Assembly: GCF_937616625.2 (NCBI RefSeq)
Contig: NC_065576.1
Coordinates: 13,270,501 to 13,334,500, forward strand
From: Mercurialis annua
Lineage: Eukaryota > Streptophyta > Magnoliopsida > Malpighiales > Euphorbiaceae
DNA: 64,000 nucleotides
Reading direction: 5' to 3'
Shown piece by piece: positions 34,951-46,915 of the stretch (position 1 is the first letter of the stretch; every line of letters begins with the position of its first letter). The notes below the pieces were generated by a model. That model was given only the letters and a program-made list of their open reading frames with translations, was not told the DNA's origin and ran no database searches. The position numbers and the translations under genes were made by a program.

Positions 34951-36260
34951 CGGGAGCATCTGACCACATGAACAATTCCTCAAATTTGTTTGAGTCCTAT
35001 TCACCATGTCTTCGGTACGAAAATGTTAAGACAGCAAATGGTAATTCTCACCTATTGCAGGAAAAGGCAAAATAAAAATCCATGAGGGAATATATCTGAA
35101 ATATGTTCTCCATGTTCCTAAGCTCGCTTACAATCTCTTGTCTATAAGCAGACTATTAAAAGATTCTAATTGTCGTGTTATCTTCGATGACTCCCACTGT
35201 ATTTTTCAGGACCGGAGCTCGGGGAAGACGATTGGCAGAGCTAGGATGATCGGTGTTCTATACTATTACAAGGATAAATTACCTAGTAATGAAATGGCTC
35301 AAGGGTTAAAAAGTATCAGTTTTTTTCTGTTCGTAATCAAATAATGATTTGGCATTACAGGTTAGGCCATCCTAGTTTCTTTTATTTAAAACACATATTT
35401 CCTATGTTGTTTCAAAAGATTGACCCTGTATCATTTTAATATGAAAGTTGTTTATTGGCAAAGAGCCAACGTAAATCTTATGTTCCAAAAACTTATCATG
35501 AATCTAGACCTTTCTATCTTTTTCATAGTGATGTTTGGGGAACTTCAAAAATGACAACAGTTTCAGGAAAAAAATGATTTGTGACGTTTATAGATGATCA
35601 TACACGTCTTTGTTAGGTGTACTTAATACGAGAAAAATATGAAGTAAAAAAGATTTTTAAAGAGTTTTACAAACTGATTGTAACTCAATTTGAAATAAAA
35701 ATCAGCATTTTACGATCAGATAATGGGACAGAGTATTTCAATAAAATTTTAGACTGATTTTTAAAGGAAAAAGAAATTTTACATCAATCATCATGTTTAG
35801 ATACTCCTGAACAAAATGGTATTGCTGAACGTAAGAACAAGCACTTGATATAAGTAGCTAGGGCCATGATGTTCTACATAAATGTTCCAAAATATTTATG
35901 GGGTGATGCTGTACTAACTGCCTCATATCTTATCAATAGAATGCCAAAAAGAGTTTTACAGTATTCCACTCCATTGGACTCATTAAAAAGTTATTTCCAG
36001 ATTCTAAAATCACATATGAATTGCCTGTAAAGATATTTGGGTGCACAGCCTATGTGCACATTCCAAAAACGTCCAGATCTAGATTGGATCCTAGAGCAGA
36101 AAAATATGTTTTCTAGGATATACACCTAATAAAAAGGGTTATAAATGTTTTAATCCTGTAACAAAACGCTTTCACACCACTATGGATGTTTCTTTTATGG
36201 AAAATGTTCATTTTTTCTCTAAAAATTTAATTCAGGGGGGAAATTAGTAGAACCAAATTT
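34930..36260 (+). pseudogene. Copia protease and integrase
   Basis: The protease active site reads CIIDSGASDHM (near 34938-34970). Downstream, the integrase zinc-binding region is weak, but the catalytic core is clear. FHSDVWG (near 35521) gives the first Asp, LRSDNGTEYF (near 35714) the second, and [11 protein letters not shown] (near 35811-35843) the Glu, in DDE order. Conserved VPKYLWGDAV and LINRMP follow. Stops occur at 35072 (end of one open stretch), about 35568 and about 35756, with a frameshift near 36000. The enzyme would insert cDNA but is dead here. Confidence 0.85.
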
Positions 36261-36729
36261 TTGGGAAGTTGTTGAACCCCTTGCCAGATGCAATTCTTGA
36301 TGTTTCTCTTGAGATAAAAAAAAATAGGAAAGCAAAGCCATGTTATGTTGAATTTGATATAATTTGTCTAAAAAAAATATTACGGATGAAAAAAAATAAA
36401 AATAATTTTGAGCATGTGGTTTATACTAGAAAAAAAATCCTTGAAAGAAGTAAAGACCAGTCCATCGTCTCAGCTCATGGTCAACCGGAAGCCCCTGGTA
36501 ATGGCTCCCAAAATACCTTAGGTCACCCCGCTTTTATTCATTCTCCATCCGGACCTAGCTTTCAACCAGCTCCTATTCTTGAACATGATCTTTATCTTCC
36601 GATTGCCCTTAGAACGGGAACCCGAACATGAACCAAACATCCCATTTCCAACTATATCGCTTATCATAACCTTTCAGACAATCATAAAAGCATTTTCTTT
36701 AAACATTTCAAAACTTGTGGTCCCTTAAA

Positions 36730-38217
36730 ATATTCAGGAGGCCTTATATGAACCAAACTGGAAACTTGTTGTACTTGAGGAAATGAATGCTCTAAAGAAG
36801 AATGAACTTTGGGAAATTACAAAGCTGTCAAGAGAGAAGAAAGTTGTTAGCTGCAAATGGGTATTCATAATAAAGTGTAAGGCGGATGGAAGTGTTGAGA
36901 GATACAAAGCAAAGCTTATGGTGAAAGGTTTTACCCAAACCTACGGCATAGACTATTAAAAGACTTTTCCACCGGTTGCTAAGATAAATTCAATTATAAT
37001 TCTGTTGTCTCTTGCTGTAAACTCTACTTGGCCTCTACATCAATTAAGTGTTAAAAATGCCTTCATTAATGGAGATCTTAAGGAGGAGGTATACGTGCAC
37101 TAACCACCGGGATTTGAAGGAAAATTTGGAGTTGGGAAAGTGTGCAATTTGAAGAAGTCCTTATATAGATTGAAGCAATAACCTAGAGCTTGGTTTGAAC
37201 GCTTTGGCAAGGTGATAAAGCATTATGGCTTCATTTAAAGAAAAGCTGATCACACAATGTTCTACAAGAATTCAAGCGAAGGTAAAATCGCAATTCTAAT
37301 TGTGTATGTTGATGATATTGTACTAACATGCGATGATTGTAATGAATTAGAGAAACTGAAAAGGAAACTTGCTGAGGAATTTGAAATTAAAGACCTGTGT
37401 ACATTAAAGTACTTTCTTGGGATGGAGTTTGCAAGATCAAAAGAAGGCGTCTTTATAAATCAAGGGGAAGTATGTTATTGATCTTCTTAGTGAAACACGT
37501 ATGCTAGGTTGAAAGCCTGCTTAAACACCTATTGAGCCTAGTGTAAAATTTCAGCCAACAAAAGCAGAGGATGTGAAGGACCGAGAGGGATATCAGAGAC
37601 TTATAGGAAGGTTGATTTCTCTATCCCATACACGTCCTCACATAGCATTCTCTGTAAGTACGGTTAGACAGTTTATGCATGCACTTGGTTTGAAACATTT
37701 TGAAGCTGTATACAGGATCTTAAGGTATCTAAAAGGGACACCAACTAAAGGACTTATGTTTAAGTCAAGAGGGCACCTACAAGTTGAAGCCTATACCGAT
37801 GCAGATTGGGCTGGGAGTTTAGTAGATCGTAGGTCTACTTCTGGATTGTTCATTTGTAGGTGGTAACTTAGTTACTTGCCGGAGTAAAAAACAAAATGTT
37901 GTTTTTAGGAGCAGTGTAGAGGATGAATTTATAGCTATAGCTCATGGTATTTGTGAAATTATATGGATAAGAAGATTATTGGAAGAGTTAAAGCTGATAA
38001 ATTCATCACCTATGAAGTTGTACTATGACAACAAGGCAGCAATTGCAATAGCACACAATCCAGTTCTCCATGATCGCACAAAGCATGTTGAAGTGGATAA
38101 GCATTTCATCAAAGAGATGATTGACAATGGCTCAATTTGTATGTCCTATATTCTTAGTGAAGAACAAGTAGCTGATATTTCACTAAAGGATTGCACAAGA
38201 CAAAATTCAATTTTCTA
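36730..38217 (+). pseudogene. Copia reverse transcriptase and RNase H
   Basis: RT begins at EALYEPNWKLVVLEEMNALK (near 36736) and includes CKWVF, YKAKLMVKGF, NAFINGDLKEEVYV, LKKSLYRLKQ and the catalytic LIVYVDDIVL (near 37296-37325, YVDD). The FLGMEFARSKEGVF block follows. RNase H contains the DADWAG motif (near 37798), LYYDNKAA (near 38018) and RTKHVEVDKHFI (near 38075). Stops at 36957 (TAA), 37101 (TAA) and 37179 (TAA) fall where Gln is common in the family. Frameshifts lie near 37465 and 37865. Order and motifs are firmly Ty1/copia. Confidence 0.9.
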
Positions 38218-38266
38218 GTTTGCAAGATGGTCATGGAAGATATCTTTAAGCAAGCATGAGGGGGAG

Positions 38267-38488
38267 TGTAGGAAATCTGAAATTAATATAGAAAGGATCT
38301 GTACAACTGCAGATTAGTTAATTAGTGGTCAAACTCTATATTTTAGATAACAGCCATTAGGCAATATTCTTTCCTAGATTCATTGAGTTAATTTCCTGAT
38401 TTATAGGGATTTTGTAAATGTTGTAAACTCTATAAAAGAGAATAATCATAATGAAAAAATTATCATTCTTATAAAACCTTTTTCAACT
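38267..38488 (+). repeat. Copia 3' LTR
   Basis: Begins TGTAGGAAATCTGAAATTAA right after the purine tract and ends CTTTTTCAACT. Same length as the 5' LTR (222 bp), with about 21 substitutions by eye. Confidence 0.9.
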
Positions 38489-38493
38489 ATTTA

Positions 38494-39179
38494 CCGCTTT
38501 ATTAAGTAAACTGTATAATTTGTATGTATATTGTATACATAGCTTTTGAACTATTTTTTAACATTATGGATCTGAATTGGAACGGGCTACTCGATAAGCA
38601 TCATCAAGACTACGTGGGCACCGATATGATTATTTGGGTATCTGAGGTAGGTTGGATATTCGTCTCACCTTAGTGAGGGAGCCGGTGGAAGATACGTCTC
38701 CTGGGACTCACATGATTTATTTAAGTGACAGTCGGGGATTGGTTATGGAGATACGTCTCACCGGCACAACATATGGATTTAGATATTTGTGGTTTAGGGG
38801 TTCAATGCTTATCCATAATGATAAAATGTTTTATAAATATTTTTAAAGTTTTTCACTTTAATAAATGTAAATAGTAACGTGAACTCATCTCAGTATATCT
38901 GACCCCGTTGTTTTCCCCATTTTCCAGGTTTATGATTTTGAGCGTGTCCGTTGATCTCCAGATTTCATTATTTTCGTGGAGGTCTACTTGTGGTTCTTAA
39001 ATAAAGATAGTCCTTATTTTAAAACTCTTAGACCGCATTAGTATTAGCATTGTCTTTATTGCTTTTATAGTTATGTCAATTTTTCGGATTAGTCCGACTG
39101 TTGCTTATTCTATTGGCATGCTTTATTGTATACTTTGGTTTATGAATATTTATATATTTCCATGCCGTTGGAGTCTCAG
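38494..39179 (+). repeat. G1 5' LTR, second segment
   Basis: Continuation of the G1 LTR after the copia insertion (ATTTACCGCTTTATTAAG...). It holds three imperfect GATA(T/C)(T/C)CGTCTC motifs at 38653-38765. The segment stops at 39179, where 5'-truncated G2 LTR sequence begins. There is no gene; the 3-frame ORFs here are spurious. Confidence 0.7.
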
Positions 39180-41125
39180 AACAATGAAGAGGCAGAGAGT
39201 ATTCCATAGAGAACGAGAGAGTTATCGCTGATCGATCGTTTCGCCGCCGTTTCGCCGTTCGACGTCCGAATCGAGTGATTTTCGCGGCAATTTCTTCAGA
39301 ATCGAATCCTCTATCGACCCTAAGTATCATTTTGAGGTAAATATCTTGATATTTGGTAATAAATTCGAATCAAAGGATGGTTTTAGTATAAAATAGAAAT
39401 TTATCGATTTAAACCCAGTTTTAGCGTTTTTGGAAAAACGAAGTTACGGGTTTTGAAGGAAATGAGGTTTTATACGTGTATGGCAAGTGATAGCACGACA
39501 GGAAGCCCGGAAACGACGTTTCCAAGGGCTGCGTGCGAATCGCACGTGGTGTGCGATCGCACACCCGTGGTGTGCGGACGCACACCCACAGTGTGCGAAC
39601 GCACACCACCATGTGTGGGCGTGCAGTGGGTCCACGACGGACTAAAATGGACTTTTTACCCGAGGAACTAAAATGGACTTTTAGCCTTAAAGAAATGGGA
39701 TTTCGATATTTTCAATATTAGATCCTAAAAACGATTAAGGACCCCGATAAATTAAAAAGTAAAGTTTTAGCTCGACGTTTTACGTGGGCAACGATAATGG
39801 AAAACGTTAAAGATAGTATACGTTTCTCGAATACGAGAAACAGGGTTCAATATATCGTGAATACGATAAAGGAAAGATCACGGATAACACTAAGAATGAA
39901 ATATAACCCTAGAATTTAAAGTATTATACGTATTAGAATATGAGGTTCACGTCTAATTATTAAACGTTAATTATTATGTACCAGACGTGACAGCGAGTAG
40001 CGGAGTCTGTAGACGTGGGATAGCGAGGGCATATCATTTCATAGACCACGTCATTGATTGGATTGCGGTCACTGTGAGTTGCACTTTACTTTCGTGTATT
40101 ATACATTAAAGTTATTTTAGATAGATATATATATATATACTGTCTATACGCATCGCATAATATATGATTTGATTTAATGTTATATGTTTCTATCAATTTC
40201 ATATACGAGAACTAGTATGCGATCCGAAGAAACTAGCCACCTATTGGGTGTCAATAGGCTGTGTGATCACCAGTATCGAGTCAGTATAGTGTGTTTGCAT
40301 TCGAGAAATGATTGGATATGTATGATATGATATGAATTCGATACGAGAGTGAACTCGGCTACGGTGTAGTTTGGAAGTCCCCGTATCTAGTAGGCTGGGC
40401 CCACCAGTGAGTTGGACTCACAACTTGAGATTTATGATTGGGTTGAACGATATATGATTATTCGAGAGTTGTGTCACATGCTAGGATATTAGTTTCGTAC
40501 GGATCAAATACATGTTTATATTGTTTTATATTATCGTTTTCTTGAGATGCGATGCTATGTTTTTATATTAATACCGTTAGTAAATGCAAACTCACTCAGT
40601 ATTTTCCCAAATACTGACCCCTCACCTTTGATGTTTTCAGGTACTTAGTATGTGGACCTAGATAGAGGCCAATTTTGAAGTCCAGAAGTCAGCTACGTAT
40701 GTATAATTTCTGACTTCTGTGAATGTTGCAGTAGTAGTCCCGCGTTGATAGAGTCGTAGCCTAGACATCAGTGTATTTTGATTGTACATATCCTTGCTGT
40801 CTTGTTTATATGCTTTGATAGGCTACGTGCTTTATCTTTTACTCACGGCCCGAGGTGCCGGTGATATGCTCTGTTACACTAACTGATTTATATAGTACCG
40901 CGAGGCAGTTCGTACAGAGTACGGTAACTAGAGCCCGCGAGGTTTTGGAACAGTTAGTGTAAATGTATGATTATATGTTGTATATGTATATTGGCTTCCG
41001 TTGTTTACTGTCGTTTGTGTATTATTTGCGAAAAATTAATAGTGGTTTGAGGCTTGCTACGGGTTCCGGAGCTACCACTCCCGTTCCCTAGCGCCGGTTG
41101 CGGCTCAATATTTTGGGTCGTGACA
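39180..41125 (+). repeat. G2 5' LTR (5'-truncated)
   Basis: Aligns with 44941-46870 from AACAATGAAGAGGCAGAGAG to the end GGGTCGTGACA. The corresponding first 476 bases of the 3' LTR are absent, replaced by G1 LTR sequence ending GGAGTCTCAG. That deletion also removed the left target duplication. It contains a palindromic minisatellite (39545-39622) and a TA microsatellite (about 40122-40138). Confidence 0.88.
39545..39622. repeat. Palindromic GTGTGCG-NN-CGCACAC minisatellite in the G2 5' LTR
   Basis: Three adjacent units, GTGTGCGATCGCACAC, GTGTGCGGACGCACAC and GTGTGCGAACGCACAC, each a near-perfect inverted repeat, followed by a degenerate fourth (GTGTGGGCGTGCAG). The 3' LTR copy at 45300-45370 has two and a half units with different spacers. 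Confidence 0.85.
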
Positions 41126-41129
41126 ATGT

Positions 41130-41147
41130 TGGTATCAGAGCAGTTTG
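41130..41147 (+). promoter_or_regulatory. G2 primer-binding site
   Basis: TGGTATCAGAGCAGTTTGG starts 4 bases after the LTR end. TGGTATCAGAGC is the standard plant initiator Met-tRNA primer-binding sequence, intact here. Confidence 0.9.
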
Positions 41148-41528
41148 GTCCAGTTACCACTGCTAGATTTGTCTGATTGTCTGTTTGACTGGAAGTATTC
41201 TGTCAGTAAGTATACCTAGGAACTACTGCAGCTTTGAGTTGGACCTTAGTTGTCTGTAATTGTGTTATATGTGCATTAGTAGTAAGTGACGTGGCACGCG
41301 CAAATCAGGGTTATTACGATAACATATAATTAGCATCTGTATATACGAACGACTGAGATAGCTAAGTGAATATTACTTGCGCTGAGGTTATTAAATGGTT
41401 ATCTGCTTGCGAATTACGTGCGGCTGGATTAAATGCTAAATGTTTACAACATTTTATAAGCTGATATTGGAATTGCGTGTGAAATGGGCTCAGATGGTCG
41501 CTTTTGTTTGAAATTGTTTCGTTTCAGC

Positions 41529-42260
41529 ATGTCTGGGCAAAACGGAGCTCAGTCGCATGCTGAGGAAGAACGGGAGGAAGCGCCTCCTATATTTCAAAAT
41601 GGGTTTCATAATGAAGTAGGCGAACCATCTGGGATCCATTAGAACGGATTCCACGCAAATACTAGAATATCGCCAGAAGTATATCAGAACGGCTATATGT
41701 CTGTGTCGGAGATAAGTAGTTCTTCTGGAAACAGAGCTAGAATACATTCGCTGGAGATAGAATACAGCGAAGAAGAGGAAGAGGAACCGGAGGAAGATCC
41801 GAAAGAGGATCCTGAAGAAGATCCTGAGGAGGATCCAAAAGAAAAATTAGAAGAGGAGGCAGAAGAGGAAGATCCTCAGGAGGAAGAGTATGAAGAAGAA
41901 GAACAGTTAGATGAATTAGACGTCGAAGAATACGGAGGTGACTATTTCTGGTCTGGTGTGCAGAGATACCGCAATTTGAGGGAAGATGCAGACATAGCCA
42001 ACGGTCAGGCGCAGATAGCCCTAAACCGGGTTAGGAGGCAGATGCGTTCTTTTTCTAGAGGGATGTTAACTGTAGGAGCGTACTCTACTGATTTTCTGCG
42101 GATGGCTGAAGGAGTCCCTGATCTGAACGAAGACAATAGAACCATTAATCGTAGGTATGTCAGGGGTTTAGGACCTCAGTTTGATGAGCTGTATGAACAC
42201 GTAGACGAACATTTTAGCATACTTACTACGATGGCCCGTGGGATTGAAACAGAGCATTAA
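41529..42260 (+). pseudogene. G2 gag-like gene with acidic repeat domain, one in-frame stop
   Basis: One frame runs from ATG 41529 (MSGQNGAQSHAEEEREEAPP) to TAA 42258, 243 codons, interrupted by TAG at 41640-41642. The uninterrupted part from 41697 is 187 residues. N-terminal QNG(F/Y) motifs recur three times. A long acidic tract built on EDPEEDPKEDP-type repeats spans about 41770-41915. The C-terminal third (FLRMAEGVPDLNEDNRTINR, then RYVRGLGPQFDELYEHVDEH) matches the end of the gypsy capsid domain, where G1 has NDRYVKGLGPKF. After TAA the same frame stays open for about 80 codons and is basic (RGGRNSGRTVRGRRTG), a possible nucleic-acid-binding tail. It may be non-functional, or partly expressed by readthrough. 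Confidence 0.7.
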
Positions 42261-42509
42261 TGGGCGGGCGATCCAATCCGACCCTTTTACTTTAGACGTG
42301 AGTACCACCCAGACTGCGTCAGCACGTCCTCCAGAATTAGAACCAACCCTTATGTTGTACAAAGAGGCGGAAGAAACTCCGGTAGAACAGTTAGGGGCCG
42401 TCGCACAGGCGTAGTTATTAGGGAACCTAGCGTTCCGCATCAGGCACCTCCAGGTATTAGCGACTTATATGCTTTGAGTATTGTGTTATATGTTTGCATT
42501 CTGTGTATA

Positions 42510-44464
42510 TAACTGTTGCATTTCATGATAGAATAGGATACACCTATAGAATAATACCTCGGAAAGCGAGAACCTATAGGAAGCGCTGTAGTTAAACACG
42601 CGCCTAATAAAAGAATATATAAACATAACTTACAAAAACAATAATATAATACACACTACATAATATATTTGTAGTGAACGTAATTCCTATATTACGTTCT
42701 AGAAGTTGTAAAAAAAGATATATTTCGAGAAGAGAAAATCGATGAAGAACATCGCTACCTACATTTTATATAATATAGTACAGAATATTGCAGAAGTGGA
42801 TATGGTGATTACAGCAATAGAAAATTTTGAATGTAATTGAGTTGTCGGAGATATGGAGAGAGAAGGGATGTGACAGAAGAACAGTCTGTAAATGACAAAA
42901 AATGACAGTAATACAAAAATTTGACAGCAGTACAAAAATTTGAAATATACCCAATAAGTATAAAGAAAGCCGTTAATAGTCGCAGAGTGTATAATCTAGC
43001 GTAAGACTTACGATCTTATGAAAATTTTGAAAGTTTTATGATTTTTCAAGGTACAATTGTGCTCAGACATCGCATGTGATATTGCATAATCACGATAGGA
43101 ATGCATAAGAAAATGATTTTTAAAATGTAGATCATGCATCATATCTTTACAATGATAAAGAAAATGCGATTTTGAGCAACTCTTTGGTGATGAGAGGTGT
43201 CATCACTCTGAGCTACAATTGTACTAATGATTTTAAACGATTTATGAAAAGTGATTTAGAAAGAGCTGCGCAGCCAAAAGAAGTTTTTAAAATCGTTTTG
43301 TTCAGTAACTAAACTCAGATATAAAGCCCTGCGACAAATAGTAAAAGATTCTTAAAAAATAAGAATAAAAATTGTAAAAGAAACTCCAATAACAGAATAA
43401 AGCCATGTTAATAATTATTGCAACGAATCTAGTGGAGCTAAAGAAGAATGTGAATAAGGAATTATCGTCGGAGAGCATACGCAGCTAAGATGCGATGCAA
43501 TGGCAATATTTGAGGATACGATATTTATCCTTATGATAAAATGAAGGATGAAATGACAGAGAGTCATGCTAGACAAAAGAAACGTAATGAATACATAAGA
43601 ATGATAAATGTAATGATTATTCTTATGTTAAGGTAAACGAGGTAGCAATCGAAAGTCATAATTGAAGGATAGAGATTAAAAGTATGAAGGACGAAAAGAT
43701 GGTAATATGAATAATGAACATCAAGTGATATTTAAAGGAGATATAGCGTTATCAATATCAGTGTTTAAAGATACAGAAGTAGAAAGAAGAAGGGATACAA
43801 GTGACAAAGAAGATGATTTTGTGAGACATGAAAATTTAAAATTTGATAGATCAAGAGAGATAATGATGTTATATGACTGATATTAAGTAACGTTACTAAT
43901 ATCATCATTAAGAGCTATATATTGCGTCAACAGAAAGGAGAAAGCACACGTATGGGTATACGTGTTAGTAAATATCAAAATGATGGAAATTATAAAGGAA
44001 AGTATAGTGGGAAAACTCGGATACCCTCAAAATTTAGTAAGATGAAATTGACACGTCGTGACCATGCACGTATAAAGGAAACAAGTAACAACCTATGGCT
44101 ACTAAGAATGAAATGATGAAATAAGAAAACATTAGGTTATGATTAGTTACAACCAAATAGTAACGACGCAAGGATTATGATGTTAAGGATGCATCTAAGC
44201 TACATCATTCTGGAAAGACGACAAATGAAACAAGGATGACAATGGGAAGATTCTCAACTATACATCGGCAAAAAGCTACGGTGAGCAAAATAGATAATCG
44301 ATTAAGGAAGTCACAGCCATACGTGGAAAGCTAAGAATTTAAGTAAAAAGAAATAGCTGCGATCAAAACGTATTAATGAACGTCAAGGAAATTATAAGGA
44401 TAAGTTAAGATCCCAAGAAGATTTATGAAAATTCGAGGACGAATTTTTATAATGGAGGAAGAAT
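42510..44464 (+). other. G2 internal region, non-coding
   Basis: About 2 kb of A/G-rich sequence with scattered short frames. I cannot recognise any pol motif (no YVDD/FIDD, DDE or protease site). The last 35 bases before 44465 match the usual gypsy pol end and polypurine tract. Confidence 0.65.
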
Positions 44465-46870
44465 GTAATATCCCAAAATGTTTAATTATCCAATTGGACC
44501 ACGTGTCCAGTTTAGATTCGCCGGAGTGGCGAAATCGGAAAGATTTTGATAAAAATTAAGATAAGGGGATTTTAGTAGGTCGATTTTAAGGAAAACAATT
44601 AAGCGGAAACTAAGGCTATATTTCAATTCTAAAGTTAGAATTGGAATTAAAAAGGAAAAATGTCAAGAAAAGTCCAAAATAGGGAACAGGGACCAAAGTG
44701 GTAATTTAGCCACTTTGTGTCGAAAATAGAAATATTGGGTTTTGACGGGAAAGTGCTAATATCGAGCTTTGTATTATTTATCAGATATAAATAATACGTA
44801 TAAGTCGTAATAAAAGAGTTTGCCGATTTAGTTATGGACTAAATCGCAGGAAAGAAAAGTTTAAAGGATAAATGATAAGAAACAAAAAGAACAAGGATCT
44901 AAGTGAGCTTTTAACCAAAATATATAAGAAATGAGATATGAACAATGAAGAGGCAGAGAGTATTCCAGAGAGAACGAGAGAGTTATCGCCGATCGATTGT
45001 TTCGCCGCCGTTTCGCCGTTCGACGTCCGAATCGAGTGATTTTCGCGGCAATTTCTTCAGAATCGAATCCTCTATCGATCCTAAGTATCATTTTGAGGTA
45101 AATATCTTGATATTTGGTAATAAATTCGAATCAAAGGATGGTTTTAGTATAAAATAGAAATTTCTCGATTTAAACCCGGTTTTAGCGTTTTTGGAAAAAC
45201 GAAGTTACGGGTTTTGAAGGAAATGAGGTTTTATACGTGTATGGCGAGTGATAGCACGACAGGAAGCCCGGAAACGACGTTTCCGGGGGATGCGTGCGAA
45301 TCGCACACCCGTGGTGTGCGGACGCACACCAGTGATGGTGTGCGGACGCACACCGCCATGTGCGGGCGCGCAGTGGGTCCACGACGGACTAAAATGGACT
45401 TTTTACCCGAGGGACTAAAATGGACTTTTAGCCTTAAAGAAATGAGATTTCGATATTTTCAATATTAGATCCTAAAAACGATTAAGGACCCCGATAAATT
45501 AAAAAGTAAAGTTTTAGCTCGACGTTTTACGTGGGCAACGATAATGGAAAACGTTAAAGATAGTATACGTTTCTCGAATACGAGAAACAGGGTTCAATAT
45601 ATCGTGAATACGATAAAGGAAAGATCACGAATAACACTAAGAATGAAATATAACCCTAGAATTTAAAGTATTATACGTATTAGAATATGAGGTTCACGTC
45701 TAATTATTAAACGTTAATTATTATGTACCAGACGTGACAGCGAGTAGTGGAGTCTGTAGACGTGGGATAGCGAGGGCATATCATTTCATAGACCACGTCA
45801 TTGATTGGATTGCGGTCACTGTGAGTTGCACTTTACTTTCGTGTATTATATATTAAAGTTATTTTAGATAGATATATATATATATTGTCTATACGCATCG
45901 CATAATATATGATTTGATTTAATGTTATATGTTTCTATCAATTTCATATACGAGAACTAGTATGCGATCCGAAGAAACTAGCCACCTATTGGGTGTCAAT
46001 AGGCTGTGTGATCACCAGTATCGAGTCAGTCTAGTGTGTTTGCATTTGAGAAATGATTGGATATGTATGATATGATATGAATTCGATACGAGAGTGAACT
46101 CGGCTACGGTGTAGTCTGGAAGTCCCCGTATCTAGTGGGCTGGGCCCACCAGTGAGTTGGACTCACAACTTGAGATTTATGATTGGGTTGAACGATATAT
46201 GATTATTCGAGAGTTGTGTCGCATGCTAGGATATTAGTTTCGTACGGATCAAATACTTGTTTATATTGTTTTATATTATCGTTTTCTTGAGATGCGATGC
46301 TATGTTTTTATATTAATACCGTTAGTAAATGCAAACTCACTCAGTATTTTCCCAAATACTGACCCCTCACCTTTGATGTTTTCAGGTACTTAGTATGTGG
46401 ACCTAGATAGAGGCCAATTTTGAAGTCCAGAAGTCAGCTACGTATGTATAATTTCTGACTTCTGTGAATGTTGCAGTAGTAGTCCCGCGTTGATAGAGTC
46501 GTAGCCTAGACATCAGTGTATTTTGATTGTACATATCCTTGCTGTCTTGTTTATATGCTTTGATAGGCTACGTGCTTTATCTTTTACTCACGGCCCGAGG
46601 TGCCGGTGATATGCTCTGTTACACTAACTGATGTATATAGTACCGCGAGGCAGTTCGTACAGAGTACGGTAACTAGAGCCCGCGAGGTTTTGGAACAGTT
46701 AGTGTAAATGTATGATTATATGTTATATATGTATATTGGCTTCCGTTGTTTACTGTCGTTTGTTTATTATTTGCGAAAATTTACTAGTGGTTTGAGGCTT
46801 GCTACGGGTTCCGGAGCTACCACTCCCGTTCCCTAGTGCCGGTTGCGGCTCAATATTTTGGGTCGTGACA
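44465..46870 (+). repeat. G2 3' LTR (complete, 2406 bp)
   Basis: Begins TGTAATATCCCAAAATG after the purine-rich tract and ends GGGTCGTGACA. Its last 1930 bases duplicate 39180-41125. It contains a palindromic minisatellite (45300-45370) and a TA microsatellite (about 45871-45885). The minus-strand and plus-strand ORFs here are duplicated shadows. Confidence 0.9.
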
Positions 46871-46915
46871 ACGATATATGAAATTGGTTCGTGATAAAAT
46901 TGGTATCAAAGCTTT
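46871..46915 (+). promoter_or_regulatory. End of G1 5' LTR and G1 primer-binding site
   Basis: After G2, 26 bases of G1 LTR remain, ending GGTTCGTGATA (46896), a diverged form of GGTCGTGACA. Four bases later TGGTATCAAAGC (46901-46912) is the primer-binding site, one change from TGGTATCAGAGC. The spacing equals that in G2. Confidence 0.8.

Larger units (their letters stand above)
33662..38488 (+). mobile_element. Complete but decayed Ty1/copia retrotransposon
   Basis: Two 222-bp LTRs (33662-33883 and 38267-38488) flank gag-pol in copia order: gag, zinc knuckle, protease, integrase, RT, RNase H. The perfect 5-bp target duplication is ATTTA (33657-33661 and 38489-38493). A primer-binding site TGGTGTCAAAGC directly follows the 5' LTR and a purine tract (ATGAGGGGGAG) directly precedes the 3' LTR. 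By eye the LTRs differ at about 21 of 222 positions (roughly 9-10%), so the insertion is old. It lies inside the 5' LTR of G1. Frameshifts and stops throughout make it non-functional. Confidence 0.93.
39180..46870 (+). mobile_element. G2: non-autonomous (gag-only) Ty3/gypsy element, 5' LTR truncated
   Basis: LTRs at 39180-41125 (lacking its first about 476 bases) and 44465-46870 flank a primer-binding site, a gag-like gene and about 2 kb of purine-rich DNA without protease, RT, RNase H or integrase. Just before the 3' LTR, AATTCGAGGACGAATTT and GGAGGAAGAA are the canonical end of Tekay-like pol plus polypurine tract. Pol was therefore lost or replaced internally while the end signals remain. 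LTR copies differ at about 30 of 1930 aligned positions by eye (roughly 98.4% identity), the youngest retroelement datable here. It sits 26 bases before the end of the G1 5' LTR. Confidence 0.85.

Noticed and set aside
39076..39721. Frames rich in Cys/Arg/His near 39421-39721 and 45182-45468
   Set aside because: They come from the GTGTGCG/CGCACAC palindromes in both LTR copies, readable in several frames on both strands.
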